This document shows positions 1-8,952 of a stretch of DNA of 64,000 nt, piece after piece. Location of the stretch: positions 2,346,392-2,410,391 of the forward strand of contig NZ_KI911783.1 in the NCBI RefSeq assembly GCF_000515415.1, read 5' to 3'. Made by a program: the position numbers and the translations under genes. A model generated the notes under the pieces. The model was not told the origin of the DNA. It ran no database searches and saw nothing but the letters and a program-made list of their open reading frames with translations. Every line of letters begins with the position of its first letter. The first letter of the stretch is position 1. Origin of the DNA: Bradyrhizobium sp. WSM1417 (GTDB lineage: Bacteria > Pseudomonadota > Alphaproteobacteria > Rhizobiales > Xanthobacteraceae).

Positions 1-499
1 CGACCTTGCACCCCTGCAAAGCCAGCAGGCCTCGCAACATACGCGAACCGGCGAAGGGATACTCCAGGTGCAGCCGATCGAGACGCTGCATGATCTCGAG
101 GTCCGCTGAAGAGACCTGACGCGGCAGATAGTACACGCTGCCGCGGCTAATCCTCAAAATCTCCGCCTGTTTCGTGATCGACAGATCGTGTTCACGGTCG
201 ATCATCGCTTTGCGCTCAGCAATCCCGCCTTGGTGAGCGCTCCTTCTCTCCAGCGTCAGTTCTCCGATCTTGGCGTGGAGCGACTTCACATCGACCGTCG
301 GCGTGGCCGGCGTCCCGCCTCCCGATCCGAAAACGTCGGAAGCGCTGCCTTCAAGTTGCGATTTCCATGCTGTGATCTGATTGTGGTGCACATCGAAATG
401 CTCGGCCAACTGGGCTATCGTCCGATCGCCTTTGACGGCGGCCAGAGCCACCTTCGCCTTGAAGGCCGGTGAGTGGTTCCGGCAGGGTCGTCTGCTCAT
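1..499 (-). CDS. IS3-family transposase, OrfA and OrfB fused in one frame (partial)
   Basis: Reading from the ATG at 497-499, the protein opens with the usual OrfA helix-turn-helix region (residues about 8-55, including FKAKVALAAVKGD and QLAEHFDVHHNQITAWK) and the leucine-zipper-like VDVKSLHAKIGELTLE. It then runs with no stop codon into the OrfB start MIDREHDLSIT near position 204 and on to the window edge. In the sister copy at 6205/8124 the two reading frames are different. A small deletion (roughly ten bases) after the ELTLE codons has removed the usual frame change, so this copy would make the fused transposase from one continuous frame. The catalytic DDE part is outside the window, so activity cannot be judged. 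Confidence 0.75.
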   Translation of the reverse strand, partial: MSRRPCRNHSPAFKAKVALAAVKGDRTIAQLAEHFDVHHNQITAWKSQLEGSASDVFGSGGGTPATPTVDVKSLHAKIGELTLERRSAHQGGIAERKAMIDREHDLSITKQAEILRISRGSVYYLPRQVSSADLEIMQRLDRLHLEYPFAGSRMLRGLLALQGCKV

Positions 500-568
500 G
501 GTCTCTCCTGATTCGCGGGGCCTATCGTGCCCGCCGTCAGGCAGAAACTCCACTTAGCGTCCTGTGCA
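1..568 (-). mobile_element. IS3-family element, copy A (5' part, cut by window edge)
   Basis: This is the leading part of an IS3-family insertion sequence read on the minus strand; the rest lies beyond base 1. The outer end is near 568, where the minus strand reads TGCACAGGACGCTAAGTGGA, closely matching the left terminus of the copy at 6140. Next come the orfA start codon at 497-499 and the beginning of orfB. Two further copies, one nested (6140-8994) and one badly decayed (about 12150-13030), show that the family has been active in this island. The exact group within IS3 is not assigned. Confidence 0.85.
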
Positions 569-1248
569 GATTTCCGGGATCGGCTCTGTTTGACGTCAGA
601 TTGCGGTGTGGATAGTGCAGCTCAAGCCGGAGTTCCGGAGAGTTTCGACCTGTCAGCGCTATCGAAAAGAGATCGCTGGATTGCACACCAGGGAGCTGAA
701 GCTGCGAAGCGGCTCCGAAGGATTGGCGCGTCGATGGACATGACGATCACCTGGGTGCACAAGACCGCCAACGTTCTTGCGAACTGCCGAAGAGCTAGCA
801 CCCGAGGCAAACGAATGAACGCGTGTTGGATTAGATCCAGATGCCAAAGCCGAGCTGCGTTCGACGCGTTCATCGCGAGCTACACGCTGAATAAGAGAAG
901 GCGTCGTCGGTAAACGTTGCCGGGTTGAATGTAGGCGGCCAGCGTGAGGCGGGGCAATGGGTTTGCGTCATGCGATCGTGGTTTGGGCGGTGCGCTCGCA
1001 ATGAGAAGCGGAATAGCTCAGCGCCCTGCGACGCTCCATTCCACCATGAACCACCCCGGTTCGACCCGCACTAATCGTCGACAGCTATTCATACGACCCC
1101 TGCCACAAGGCCGTCGTATCAAGGCGCATGCGCGCTTCCAGTTGCACCACGCACGTAGCCGACCTCAAGAGCGCTCTTATGGAATACCTGGAGAACTACA
1201 ATCCGCAGGCGCAATCCTCGAAAATAGTCGCTCGCTAGGGAATAAGCA
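569..1248. other. Stretch with no recognisable gene
   Basis: About 680 bases between the IS3 copy and the end of the racemase-like gene. Short open frames exist on both strands, but none has a convincing ribosome-binding site or a recognisable domain. I see no clear promoter or terminator. Confidence 0.5.
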
Positions 1249-1977
1249 TTACGACGAGGACACCAAGCCTCCTCTCGATATCATCTTTGGAGCTCTAATA
1301 TTATATCGGCTCATTAGGAGATTCGCATTGGTCACGGAATCATACACGGGCAGCTGCATCTGCTCGCGCAGGTGCTGCGTCACTATTGGAAAACCTGCGC
1401 ACTCAAATAAGATCACCTCGACGTCATGATATCGCCTACACATAAGTGCGATTGCGGCCCGCAGATCTTTGGATACCTGTAGACTCGTGTAGTTGTTTTC
1501 GGGTCCCGACATGACTTTCCATGTCTCGGAATGCTCGATGCCACCGATTGCTATTCGGTCGTATGACTCAACACCGGCGCATTTTAGCAGATCGAACGTC
1601 AATGCTCTTGAGTCGAATGTCAATATGCCGACACGTCCCTTCACGGTCGCCATGAGATAGGGCAGGAGCAGCAAGCAGGAGGTCGAAACTGGCACTGGTA
1701 CGGCCTGCATCAACGCATTCTGGTACTTGATCGTGAAACCGCAATTGCTCGTGATCGCGACTGCTCCATCACCCACCAGCTCTTTTGCTGCCCCTATGAA
1801 CGCCTCTTTTAATTTGTCGTCCTCACCACCATAAACCACGTTCCTGGTCCAAGCACCTGGAACTTGGCGATAAACTGTGGGAAATGGAAAAGTATTAGGA
1901 TTGCTGAGCGATCCGGCCATCGTCTGTGGCGTATTCTGTAGCTGCAGTATACCAAGTGCGCCGCTGGTATGGGTCAT
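1249..1977 (-). CDS. Aspartate/glutamate (hydantoin) racemase-like protein
   Basis: A 242-aa protein of the cofactor-independent Asp/Glu racemase fold, the group that also contains hydantoin racemases and arylmalonate/maleate-type enzymes. Both expected catalytic-cysteine neighbourhoods are present: AITSNCGF near residue 78 and LFECAGFP near residue 192. The first is preceded by a run typical of the N-terminal lobe (GAAKELVGDGAVAITSNCG). Length fits the family (220-250 aa). The ATG at 1977 has a weak upstream GGGAG. The gene is third in a minus-strand series after a 74-aa peptide gene (2655-2879) and a SET-domain gene (2198-2644), separated from the latter by 220 bases, so co-transcription is possible but not certain. 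Substrate cannot be told from sequence; an amino acid or small dicarboxylate derivative is the family expectation. Confidence 0.75.
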   Translation of the reverse strand: MTHTSGALGILQLQNTPQTMAGSLSNPNTFPFPTVYRQVPGAWTRNVVYGGEDDKLKEAFIGAAKELVGDGAVAITSNCGFTIKYQNALMQAVPVPVSTSCLLLLPYLMATVKGRVGILTFDSRALTFDLLKCAGVESYDRIAIGGIEHSETWKVMSGPENNYTSLQVSKDLRAAIALMCRRYHDVEVILFECAGFPIVTQHLREQMQLPVYDSVTNANLLMSRYNIRAPKMISRGGLVSSS

Positions 1978-2197
1978 TTAAATCCGGCTCCCGCAAAAAT
2001 CACAACTCATTGTAGCTCCGGCCTGCGACCAAGATCGCAGCGCCACACCAGTTCTGGCGCGTCATCCGCCGGCTGGCGATCTTGCTCTAAATTCTCTCCC
2101 GGCGCCGATGAGACGTTCATTTCGTTCCGAGGGACCGTAAGGTTGTTCGCGGACAGCTATCCATATCGGAGTCCAATCGGTCGATACTGTCCAGTAC

Positions 2198-2644
2198 CTA
2201 GTCAACGAATCTAGGAGCATGCGGATAATCGAACACATTCGCATACCGATGCGTTATTTCGTCGTCTATTTCTATGTCGTCTATCGCCACAATGCTCGCC
2301 CACACTCCAGACGCTGTATCGGCCCATAGTATTTGTGCATTCGGCCTGGATGAGTGATTTACTATCGAGATGAATCCGAAAACAACGTAGCCTGCCAGCG
2401 GGTCACATTTGATATCTCGATCAGGCCGGACGAAGTAGTACTCGAACAGGCCTGTACGATCTAGGAGCTGGGCTTGAGCATGATCAAATCCCCACGTTGG
2501 AGCTCGCTCAATTACATCTCCGATCTTGAACGGAATATTTGCAAATACACCGCGGCCCTTTTGTGGTGCAGTTTTGACATACACAGTGCTGCTGCGGTCA
2601 AAGACGCTTTCCGCCATCATGTCTTTCTTCTCAGTGCCGGGCAT
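2198..2644 (-). CDS. SET-domain protein
   Basis: A 148-aa protein with a compact SET domain, the fold of lysine methyltransferases. Visible hallmarks are KGRGVFANIPFKIGDVIERAP near residues 29-49 (the N-terminal SET strand motif), GFISIVNHSSRPNA near residues 90-103 (the NHS motif that helps form the cofactor and active site), and a C-terminal EIDDEITHRYAN that corresponds to the usual GEEL.ixY segment. Short bacterial SET proteins of this kind are known but few have a defined substrate. The ATG at 2644 is preceded by GAGGCGGCTCA, a good ribosome-binding site, and starts only about ten bases after the stop of the 74-aa gene upstream, so the two are almost certainly one operon. The neighbouring peptide is a candidate substrate, but that is inference only. 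Confidence 0.75.
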   Translation of the reverse strand: MPGTEKKDMMAESVFDRSSTVYVKTAPQKGRGVFANIPFKIGDVIERAPTWGFDHAQAQLLDRTGLFEYYFVRPDRDIKCDPLAGYVVFGFISIVNHSSRPNAQILWADTASGVWASIVAIDDIEIDDEITHRYANVFDYPHAPRFVD

Positions 2645-2654
2645 TGAGCCGCCT

Positions 2655-2879
2655 CTATTGTTTCACCATTCCTGGAGTACCCATTGATGGTCTGGCGTTC
2701 GCAAGCGGACTTGGCTCTGGAATGCTGACCTCAAACGAGCCGAGCGCGCGGGGTGCCAGGTACCCGACATAGCGTTGGCCCTTGTCTCCGCCAACAATCG
2801 CGGGTACGGAACGCGACCCGCGCATTACCGGATGAACGAGCGGACGCATCTTCTCCATTGCGCAATTCGAACCGTTCAT
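2655..2879 (-). CDS. 74-aa peptide of unknown function heading the SET-domain operon
   Basis: A short frame with a strong ribosome-binding site (GTGGAGG, about seven bases before the ATG at 2879) directly followed by the SET-domain gene. The peptide is basic in its first half (residues such as MEKMRPLVHPVMRGSRS) and rich in Gly, Pro and Ser in the second (ends PSMGTPGMVKQ). It has one cysteine, no signal peptide and no membrane segment. I do not recognise it. Good spacing, a clear Shine-Dalgarno and tight coupling to the next gene argue that it is translated. It could be a small partner, a leader peptide, or a substrate of the SET enzyme or another modifying enzyme; nothing in the sequence decides between these. 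Confidence 0.55.
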   Translation of the reverse strand: MNGSNCAMEKMRPLVHPVMRGSRSVPAIVGGDKGQRYVGYLAPRALGSFEVSIPEPSPLANARPSMGTPGMVKQ

Positions 2880-3109
2880 TCAGTTGCCTCCACTCTCAAC
2901 AAGAGCCTATAGCTGATCCAAGCGCTTGATAACCACCTACGTAGATGGGCTGCCAATATGCGTAGGTAACCTTAGCTGCGGATGACAAAAGTTGAGAAAG
3001 CCAGATAGAGCAGCCTACCCGCTTCGTTGAGCCGATGCAGTTGTGGTCCTCCCCGCAGCGAGTTCACCAACGATGCCATGCTGACTTGGGCGATGAGAGC
3101 CGCGTTCCA

Positions 3110-3420
3110 TGGCAATAAATCGCCCGGGCAAGCCCATGCGAACGCTAATCGATAGCCTCAACGAACGGCTGCGGCATGAATTGTTGAACGAGGCGCTGTT
3201 CACCTCGTTGCCTTGGTAAGCGTCACACTCGGATCTTGGCGCGCCGATTACAACAACACACGACCGCACGCCAGGCCCGGATGGAAGATCACGTCCGTGT
3301 TCGCGACCACTTCCCAACCGCGCCGGGATCTGCTCTGCGGTAGGCTGAAGGCTCCACGCCAGCTCCCGTCGCTCCCGGCACGGCCGCGACACCCGAGGGA
3401 TAAGCCGAAAGCTAAGGCCT
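3110..3420 (+). pseudogene. Remnant of IS3-type OrfB C-terminus
   Basis: The plus strand carries pieces of the C-terminal end of an IS3-family transposase of a different group from copies A-C. One frame reads IDSLNERLRHELLNEALFTSL and, after a frame change near 3213, the next reads LGSWRADYNNTRPHARPGWK. This corresponds to the usual C-terminal stretch in which a DYN..RPH motif follows the last catalytic Glu. No complete frame exists. It joins directly to an IS21 remnant, so the region is a patchwork of dead elements. Confidence 0.65.
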
Positions 3421-4095
3421 GCGTCGGAATCGTCGAACGCTGGTTGGTAGTGCGGTTGCGGAACCCAACTTTTTACAGCCTGGACGAACGCAACGATGCG
3501 ATCGCCGAATGGCTGGGCAAGCTCAATGACGGACGGGTGCTGCGCCAGTATGGCCGCACACGGCGTCAGCCGTTCAACGAATTTGAGGCGCCCAACCTTA
3601 AAGCCGCTCCCGGCGAATCGTGGGTCCATTCCGAATGCCGGCGATATGAGATCGAACGAGACTACCAATCGCTGCCCTATCGCTTCGCCCCGCCACGAGA
3701 TAAGCCCGCATTTGTGCGCGAAGGTTGAACGCATTCTCGGGGGCGAGTGGATCGCGCGCGCACATGCGCGGCAGCGGCAACGGGCGGCACACGACGATCG
3801 GCGTCCACATGCCTCGAGCCAGCGGCGTTATGGCGAGTGGACGCCGAGGCAAGCCGGATCGGCCCGATGCAGCGCCCGCTGATGGACCGGATCATTGAGG
3901 ATCGGCCGCATGCAGAACAGGGCTATCGTACGTGCCTGGGATCATCCGGATCGAGAAGCGCATTGGCGGCGAGCGCCTCGAGGCGGCCGCGCTGCGCGCG
4001 ATTGAGATCCAGGCTCGCAACTAGCCGAGTGTCGAACCGATCCTCGAGTAGCGGCCGGTCAGCTTCGCTGCAGTCTCGGACTTCATCGGCCGACA
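3421..4095 (+). pseudogene. Remnant of IS21-type transposase IstA (C-terminal half)
   Basis: One frame from about 3421 to 3728 reads typical C-terminal IstA sequence: FYSLDERNDAIAEWLGKLND, then RRQPFNEFEAPNLKAAPGES and a domain containing YQSLPYRFAPP. After frame changes the sequence goes on with the RYGEWTP...IGP and RPHAEQGYRTCLG motifs near 3830-3950, which in intact IstA precede the C-terminus. At least two frameshifts separate these blocks and the N-terminal half is missing. No function remains. Confidence 0.7.
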
Positions 4096-4149
4096 ATGTA
4101 ATCAAGGCCGAGGAGGAACCGGGGGGCGACGCATGGAGTCACCGTTCAC

Positions 4150-4700
4150 TTAGAGCCTGTGAACGTTCTGAAGCAGGCGATCAAGCCTAGCACCACACGA
4201 GGCGAGTCGGCCGTAGCCCCGCGCGGGTCCAGTTCTGCGAACAGTCGCTGCAGGCCGGGCGTAAAGTACAGAGTGGGTTGTCCCTAAACGCCTTCTGATC
4301 GAGCGCACAGCGAAGCCAACTTTTCCCGACGACAGTTCGGTCGACATCAACGATCGACGGCCGTAGCGGTCTTCAAGGATCTCGAGCAGATATTGACGGC
4401 ATTGGCGTCGATGGCCTGGGGGCCTGGGTCGTCCAAAATCAGGAGCTCGCCGGGGGCGATGCTCTTCATCCAACATCAGAGGCTCGGAATACTGCCATCG
4501 GCTGACCCGCCGCCCCACACTCCACTTGCTTACCGGCTCCGCCTCGCCAGCGTGGCCGCGGCCGAGGCCTTCACGAGCCTCGCCGACAACGAGGAGGTCC
4601 ATTGTCTCGCGCGCGCCGAGAGAATAGCGTTGCTGCTGGGATGGAGCGAGTTGGCGTAACAATCGGCGCTTGGCGCTTCGTCTTTGCAAGGCAAGATTGC
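4150..4700 (-). pseudogene. Remnant of IS21-type helper ATPase IstB
   Basis: On the minus strand the fragments GELLILDD (Walker B region), LLEILEDRYGRRS and LDRLLQNVHRL occur in the order seen in the C-terminal half of IstB, the AAA+ ATPase that helps the IS21 transposase. The frames differ between blocks, and the Walker A region is not recognisable. In an intact IS21 istA and istB lie on the same strand; here the IstB piece points the opposite way to the IstA piece at 3421-4095, so the two come from separate insertions or an inversion has occurred. Confidence 0.6.
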
Positions 4701-5477
4701 GTCATCATGCAGTGCCCGAGGAGGTCCACTAGGGTCGGCCCGTGGGTTCGACTGGAGATTGTTTGACATCCCACTCAACGGAGACTGGATCAATACCACG
4801 AAAACTGCGCCATCGGTCAGCTTCGCCGTCGAGCGGCACCATCAAGCATAGACGTGGTCTCTTCGACAGCTGCTTGACCGCTGGCAAGGATAGTGCCAAT
4901 TGCCTTTTTGATCGGTAGCTTCGCATGCGTGCGATCAGATTGCAACGCTGCGCGGCATCAGATCGGAATAACTGCACGCGATCATTCGAATCCGCATCCC
5001 AAAACCGATCGCAGTAAGCGACCTCTGGGTGCGGTGCTAAAGGACAAACCATCCCAAAGCGCGTAGTCGCGGTGTTGAGCGCCGTTTACGAGGCCGACTT
5101 CGTCGGGTTCTCCCTATTCCGGTCGCAGCGGAGCCCTGGCGCTAAAATGGCCGACTGCTGGACTGTGAGACATGCATGCCCCATTCCTTTGATGCGCCTT
5201 TCCATCGTGCTCAGTGAAAACCACGCGATCATTTCCTAACATCAAAAACGGCAGTGACAGGAACCGTTCCCTGCCCCTTTACTCTCATCATGTCCAGGAT
5301 CAATGATCGAACAAATTGGTAAAGTAGCCGCGATCTTGTATTTCCTACCAGAATCAGCAGGAAGGCTTTCTTTTCTTTTGCTGTACTCTTCAGGGGCCAT
5401 CGGTTCTCGAGCAAGGCCCCATTTTGTACGCGCCGATAACCCGATAGGCATCATACCCGCAAGGAAAACAAGCACCC
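4701..5477. other. Stretch with no recognisable gene
   Basis: About 780 bases between the IS21 debris and the oxidoreductase pseudogene. Short frames exist but none is supported by a ribosome-binding site or a domain. The promoter of the downstream gene, when it was alive, should lie in the last 200 bases. Confidence 0.45.
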
Positions 5478-6204
5478 ATGGAAGATCCGAAACGAACCTC
5501 ATCAACAGCACGTGTGAACCGTGATCACTTAGACCATGTCCAAAGTCAAATTATCTTTGCTCGACGCATCCTGCCGCCCATCGTGGGCCACAATGTTACT
5601 ATTCGCAACGCGCGGCCGATCGTGCGCGAACTATCTCTGGACCAGGAAGGCTTCACGCTAATTCAGCGCAAGATATCTTGCCGTAAACGAGCGCGCGATC
5701 CAACTGTTTTACGCGAGAGATACCAGCAAGAAATGGTTCCTTTCATGAAAGATTACTTCAACGCGTCGTGGGTTGTGGCTCACCAAAATCGTTTGTTGTT
5801 CCTGATGGCAGTGGGAAATCAAGTCCGGAAGGATGCGAACCGCTTGTATGGGCTCATCTTGATTTCGCGCCGGTTGCTGGCCCTATGGTTGCCGCCTTGT
5901 GGACCAGTCGGAGGGCGTTCCGACAAGGCCGTATTCTCGATTGATGATCGCTCAAACCTGGCATGCTCTCTCGCCGCCTCCGCAGGATTTTCCCTTAGCG
6001 TTCTGCGACGGCGCCTCCGTTCACGATACCGATAGTTTTGTGGTAAACTACCGTTTCTTCAATACCACAACTAAGTTGTCGGTCATGTATTTCAATCCGG
6101 CGCAGCGCTGGTATTACTTTAGTGCCGGCTCCGCAAATTTGAACAGGACGATAAGTGGAGTTTCTGCCTGAAGGCGGCGATAATCGCCGTGAACAGGAGA
6201 GACC

Positions 6205-6468
6205 ATGAACAGACGGCCGCGCCGGAACCACACACCGGCGTTCAAGGCGAAGGTGGCGCTTGCCGCCGTCAAGGGCGACCGGACGATAGCTCAGCTTGCC
6301 GAGCAGTTCGACGTCCAGCCCAATCAGATTACGGCGTGGAAGGCGCAGCTGGAGGGTGGCGCTTGCGGAGTTTTTGGACCTGGCAGCGCTGCGCCGGCCG
6401 TGCCGGCGGTCGATGTGAAGTCGCTGCATGCCAAGATCGGGGAGCTGACGCTGGAGAACGATTCCTAA
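6205..6468 (+). pseudogene. IS3 OrfA, truncated by IS110 insertion
   Basis: The 87 codons encode the DNA-binding OrfA protein: FKAKVALAAVKGDRTIAQLA and QFDVQPNQITAWKAQL form the helix-turn-helix, followed by VDVKSLHAKIGELTLEND, the zipper-like segment. The next codons after END belong to the IS110 element and give an immediate stop. Normal IS3 OrfA would continue for about ten residues; the missing tail resumes at about 8073 (TTTAGAAGGAGCGC...). The ATG at 6205 follows AACAGGAGAGACC, a good ribosome-binding site. Confidence 0.8.
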
Positions 6469-7847
6469 GAAACGGCAGCACCGACTTTCGGTTCCAAGGG
6501 CTGGAGAACAAAGCCGAATGCCTTGGCACGCCGATGCAAATTGTTGACCACTCGCGTCCGATAACGCGTCTCGTAGGACGAGGCCCCGGGATCGACATAG
6601 TCCATTCCGTATCGCACAGCATTGTAGAACAGAACTGCGATCTTGCGGGCCGTGGCGGTCACGGCCTTGGCCTTGCCGATGCGCGCTAAGAGCCGTCTAT
6701 AAAAGGCGCCGAGCGCGGTGTCTGTACGACCTACGGTCACGGCAGCAAGGCGCAGAAGTGCCGCCGCCCGGCCGCCGGATCGGCGCGTTCGGGACGAGAG
6801 CATTTTGCCGCCGGAGACCTTGTTGCTCGGCGCCAGTCCCAGCCAGGAGGTAAAATGCTTTGCACTTGGCCACGAGGAGAGGTCGTCGCCGCATTCAGCG
6901 ATCAGCTTCAGCGAGAGGTAAGGACCGAGGCCGTCGATCGTGGTGACGTCCTTTGCGAGCAACGCGAACAGCGCCTCGCGGACGTCGAAAGCTAGAGCGT
7001 TCGCCTGATCGGTTCGATTCCCACGCCGCGAGGCCCGCGGCGCTGATCCATGGTCATGACCGCGATGGATGCTCAGTTCCTTCAACACTGCTTCGATCCG
7101 GGCGTCGCAGGCAGATGCCTTCTCGTGGTAGACGTCGTAAAGTGCAAGTGCCTGCTCGAGCGCAAACAGATGCTCGGCGCGGTAGCTTCCGGTGAGCGCC
7201 TTCGCGATCGTCTCAGCGCTGGAGTGGCAACTGTAATGGCGCAAGCACGCCAGCGCCTCAGGATCGCGCTCGCCGGCAAGGATCGCGCGTATGATACGCA
7301 GGCCGGTCGCGCCGGTGATGTCGGCGACGACGTGGTGCAGCTGAAGATTCATCTCCGTCAAGGCCTTCTGCATATGCTGGATGTGTGAGGCCGCGTACTC
7401 CAGCAGACGCTCGCGCTGACGCACGTAGGCTCGTAGCTCGGCAATCTGCCCTTTGGGCCGAAAGCTGGCCCGCAGCAACCCGAATGAATGGAGCCGCTGC
7501 AGCCATTGCGCATCGCTGACATCGGTTTTGCGCCCCGGCACGTGCTTGGCATCGCGCGCGTTGACAAGAAACACGGCAAATCCCCGGGCATCGAGAAGCT
7601 CGAAAATCGGAATCCAGTAGACGCTGGTCGATTCCATGACGACGGTCTCGACGCCGCATTCAGTAAACCAGTCGACCAGCCGATGCAGATCGGCCGTGAA
7701 GGTACCGAAGCTACGGACTGGCTCCGGTGCGCGATCTGGCCTCACGGCAGCCATGTGCATAGTCGCTCCGACGTCGATGGCAGCCGCGTTCGGGTGCACC
7801 ATCGGCATCATACCACCGTTCCTCGACTTCGATCTTTTGGGGTTCAT
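6465..7847 (-). CDS. IS110-family transposase (DEDD recombinase)
   Basis: About 460 aa, intact. The N-terminal RuvC-like domain shows the DEDD set: Asp in AAAIDVGA, Glu in VVMESTSVYW, and two Asp in GRKTDVSDAQWLQ. The C-terminal Transposase_20 domain has GLGPYLSLKLIAECGDDLS and FTSWLGLAPSNKVSGGK, which contains the catalytic-serine neighbourhood of this family. ATG at 7847 follows AGGAGG at seven bases; a TTG two codons upstream is less likely. The long non-coding stretch lies upstream of the gene, which places it with the IS110 group proper rather than IS1111. In that group the transposase works with an RNA transcribed from this end. Confidence 0.9.
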   Translation of the reverse strand: MNPKRSKSRNGGMMPMVHPNAAAIDVGATMHMAAVRPDRAPEPVRSFGTFTADLHRLVDWFTECGVETVVMESTSVYWIPIFELLDARGFAVFLVNARDAKHVPGRKTDVSDAQWLQRLHSFGLLRASFRPKGQIAELRAYVRQRERLLEYAASHIQHMQKALTEMNLQLHHVVADITGATGLRIIRAILAGERDPEALACLRHYSCHSSAETIAKALTGSYRAEHLFALEQALALYDVYHEKASACDARIEAVLKELSIHRGHDHGSAPRASRRGNRTDQANALAFDVREALFALLAKDVTTIDGLGPYLSLKLIAECGDDLSSWPSAKHFTSWLGLAPSNKVSGGKMLSSRTRRSGGRAAALLRLAAVTVGRTDTALGAFYRRLLARIGKAKAVTATARKIAVLFYNAVRYGMDYVDPGASSYETRYRTRVVNNLHRRAKAFGFVLQPLEPKVGAAVS

Positions 7848-7859
7848 CTCCAATCCTCC

Positions 7860-8072
7860 TGCTGACGGCGGCGGAAGGGCTGGGCTGCGCTATTGGTCAG
7901 ATTCCTAAACGGGATCGCCGGATGGCGTCACCACTCTCAAGTGCGCAACAACCCATGGACCAGGTTTTTTAACGGGGTCACGTGCCACCAAAATCGTATC
8001 GGCCGCTCCCTTCCGGTCGGCAATCTAGCGCCGGTCCGTTTCTATCCCACAGGGGGAGCGCAGCGCCGCGCA
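7860..8072 (-). ncRNA. Candidate IS110 bridge-RNA region
   Basis: IS110-group elements encode a structured bridge RNA in the non-coding end upstream of the recombinase; it pairs with target and donor DNA. Here about 210 bases of non-coding, GC-rich DNA lie between the IS110 end (about 8072) and the transposase start (7847), exactly in that position. I have not folded it, and no pairing loops were assigned. The call rests on position and family knowledge alone. The boundaries given are those of the non-coding end, not of a mapped transcript. Confidence 0.4.
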
Positions 8073-8123
8073 TAGTTTTTTAGAAGGAGCGCTCACCAAG
8101 GCGGGATTGCTGAGCGCAAAGCG

Positions 8124-8952
8124 ATGATCGACCGCGAGCACGAGTTGTCGATCACCAGGCAGGCGGAAGTTTTACAGATCAGCCGCGGCAGCGTTTATTA
8201 CCTGCCGCGCCCGGTGCCGGATGCCGATCTCGCGATCATGCGGCGTCTCAACCGGCTGCATCTGGAGTTTCCCTTCGCCGGTTCGCGAATGCTGAGAGGC
8301 CTGCTGGCTGCCGAGGGGTGCAAGATCGGCCGCCGACATGTCAAAACGCTGATGCGGCGGATGGGGATAGAGGCGCTCTATCGCCGCCCGCGCACCACCA
8401 GACCGGAGCCCGGCCACAAGATCCACCCATACCTGCTGCGCGGCATGGAGATCACGCGACCGAACCAAGTCTGGGCAATGGACATCACCTACATCCCGAT
8501 GGCGAGTGGGTTCGTCTATCTCGCCGTGGTGCTGGACTGGGCAACACGCCGGGTTTTGTCGTGGCGGCTGTCGATCACCATGGAAGCAGCCTTCTGCGCC
8601 TAGACGCTGGAGGATGCCTTGGCTCGTCACGGCAAGCCGGACATCTTCAATACGGATCAGGGCTCGCAGTTCACCGGACAGGCTTTTACCGGCGTGCTCG
8701 CCGACAACGGCATCGCGATCAGCATGGACGGCAAGGGCGCATGGCGGGACAACGTGTTCGTCGAGCGGTTGTGGCGCAGCGTCAAAATACGAGGAGGTGT
8801 ACCTGCGGGCCTATGATAGCGTCAGCGAGGCGCGCAACTCGATCGGCCGATATCTCGACTTTTATAACAGCAGACGTCCCCATTCGAGTCTTGACGGCAG
8901 CACGCCGGATCAAGCCTACTTCACCCCGCTGCCGCTCCGCCTGGCAGCCTAA
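8124..8952 (+). pseudogene. IS3 OrfB transposase with in-frame stop and frameshift
   Basis: The frame begins MIDREHELSITRQAEVLQIS and carries the HTH_21-like segment, then the rve integrase core: AMDITYIPM with the first catalytic Asp, IFNTDQGSQFTG with the second Asp, and NVFVERLWRSVK with the catalytic Glu. A TAG at 8601-8603 stops the frame (normal codons go on as TLEDALARHGKPDIF), and a further shift near 8795 moves the C-terminal piece (KYEEVYLRAYDS to PLPLRLAA, stop at 8952) into another frame. The element has therefore lost its own transposase both by these lesions and by the IS110 insertion. Confidence 0.8.

Larger units (their letters stand above)
6463..8072 (-). mobile_element. IS110-family insertion inside IS3 copy B
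   Basis: The interruption of the IS3 orfA frame runs from about 6463 to about 8072 (about 1.6 kb). It contains a single transposase gene on the minus strand ending almost at the left border, and a non-coding tail of about 220 bases upstream of the transposase start. No inverted repeats or clear target duplication are visible, as expected for IS110. Borders are accurate to a few bases only because of T-runs at the junction. Confidence 0.75.

Noticed and set aside
527..913. Open frames on both strands after IS3 copy A
   Set aside because: No ribosome-binding site, no domain, and overlapping frames on both strands, as usual for GC-rich non-coding DNA.
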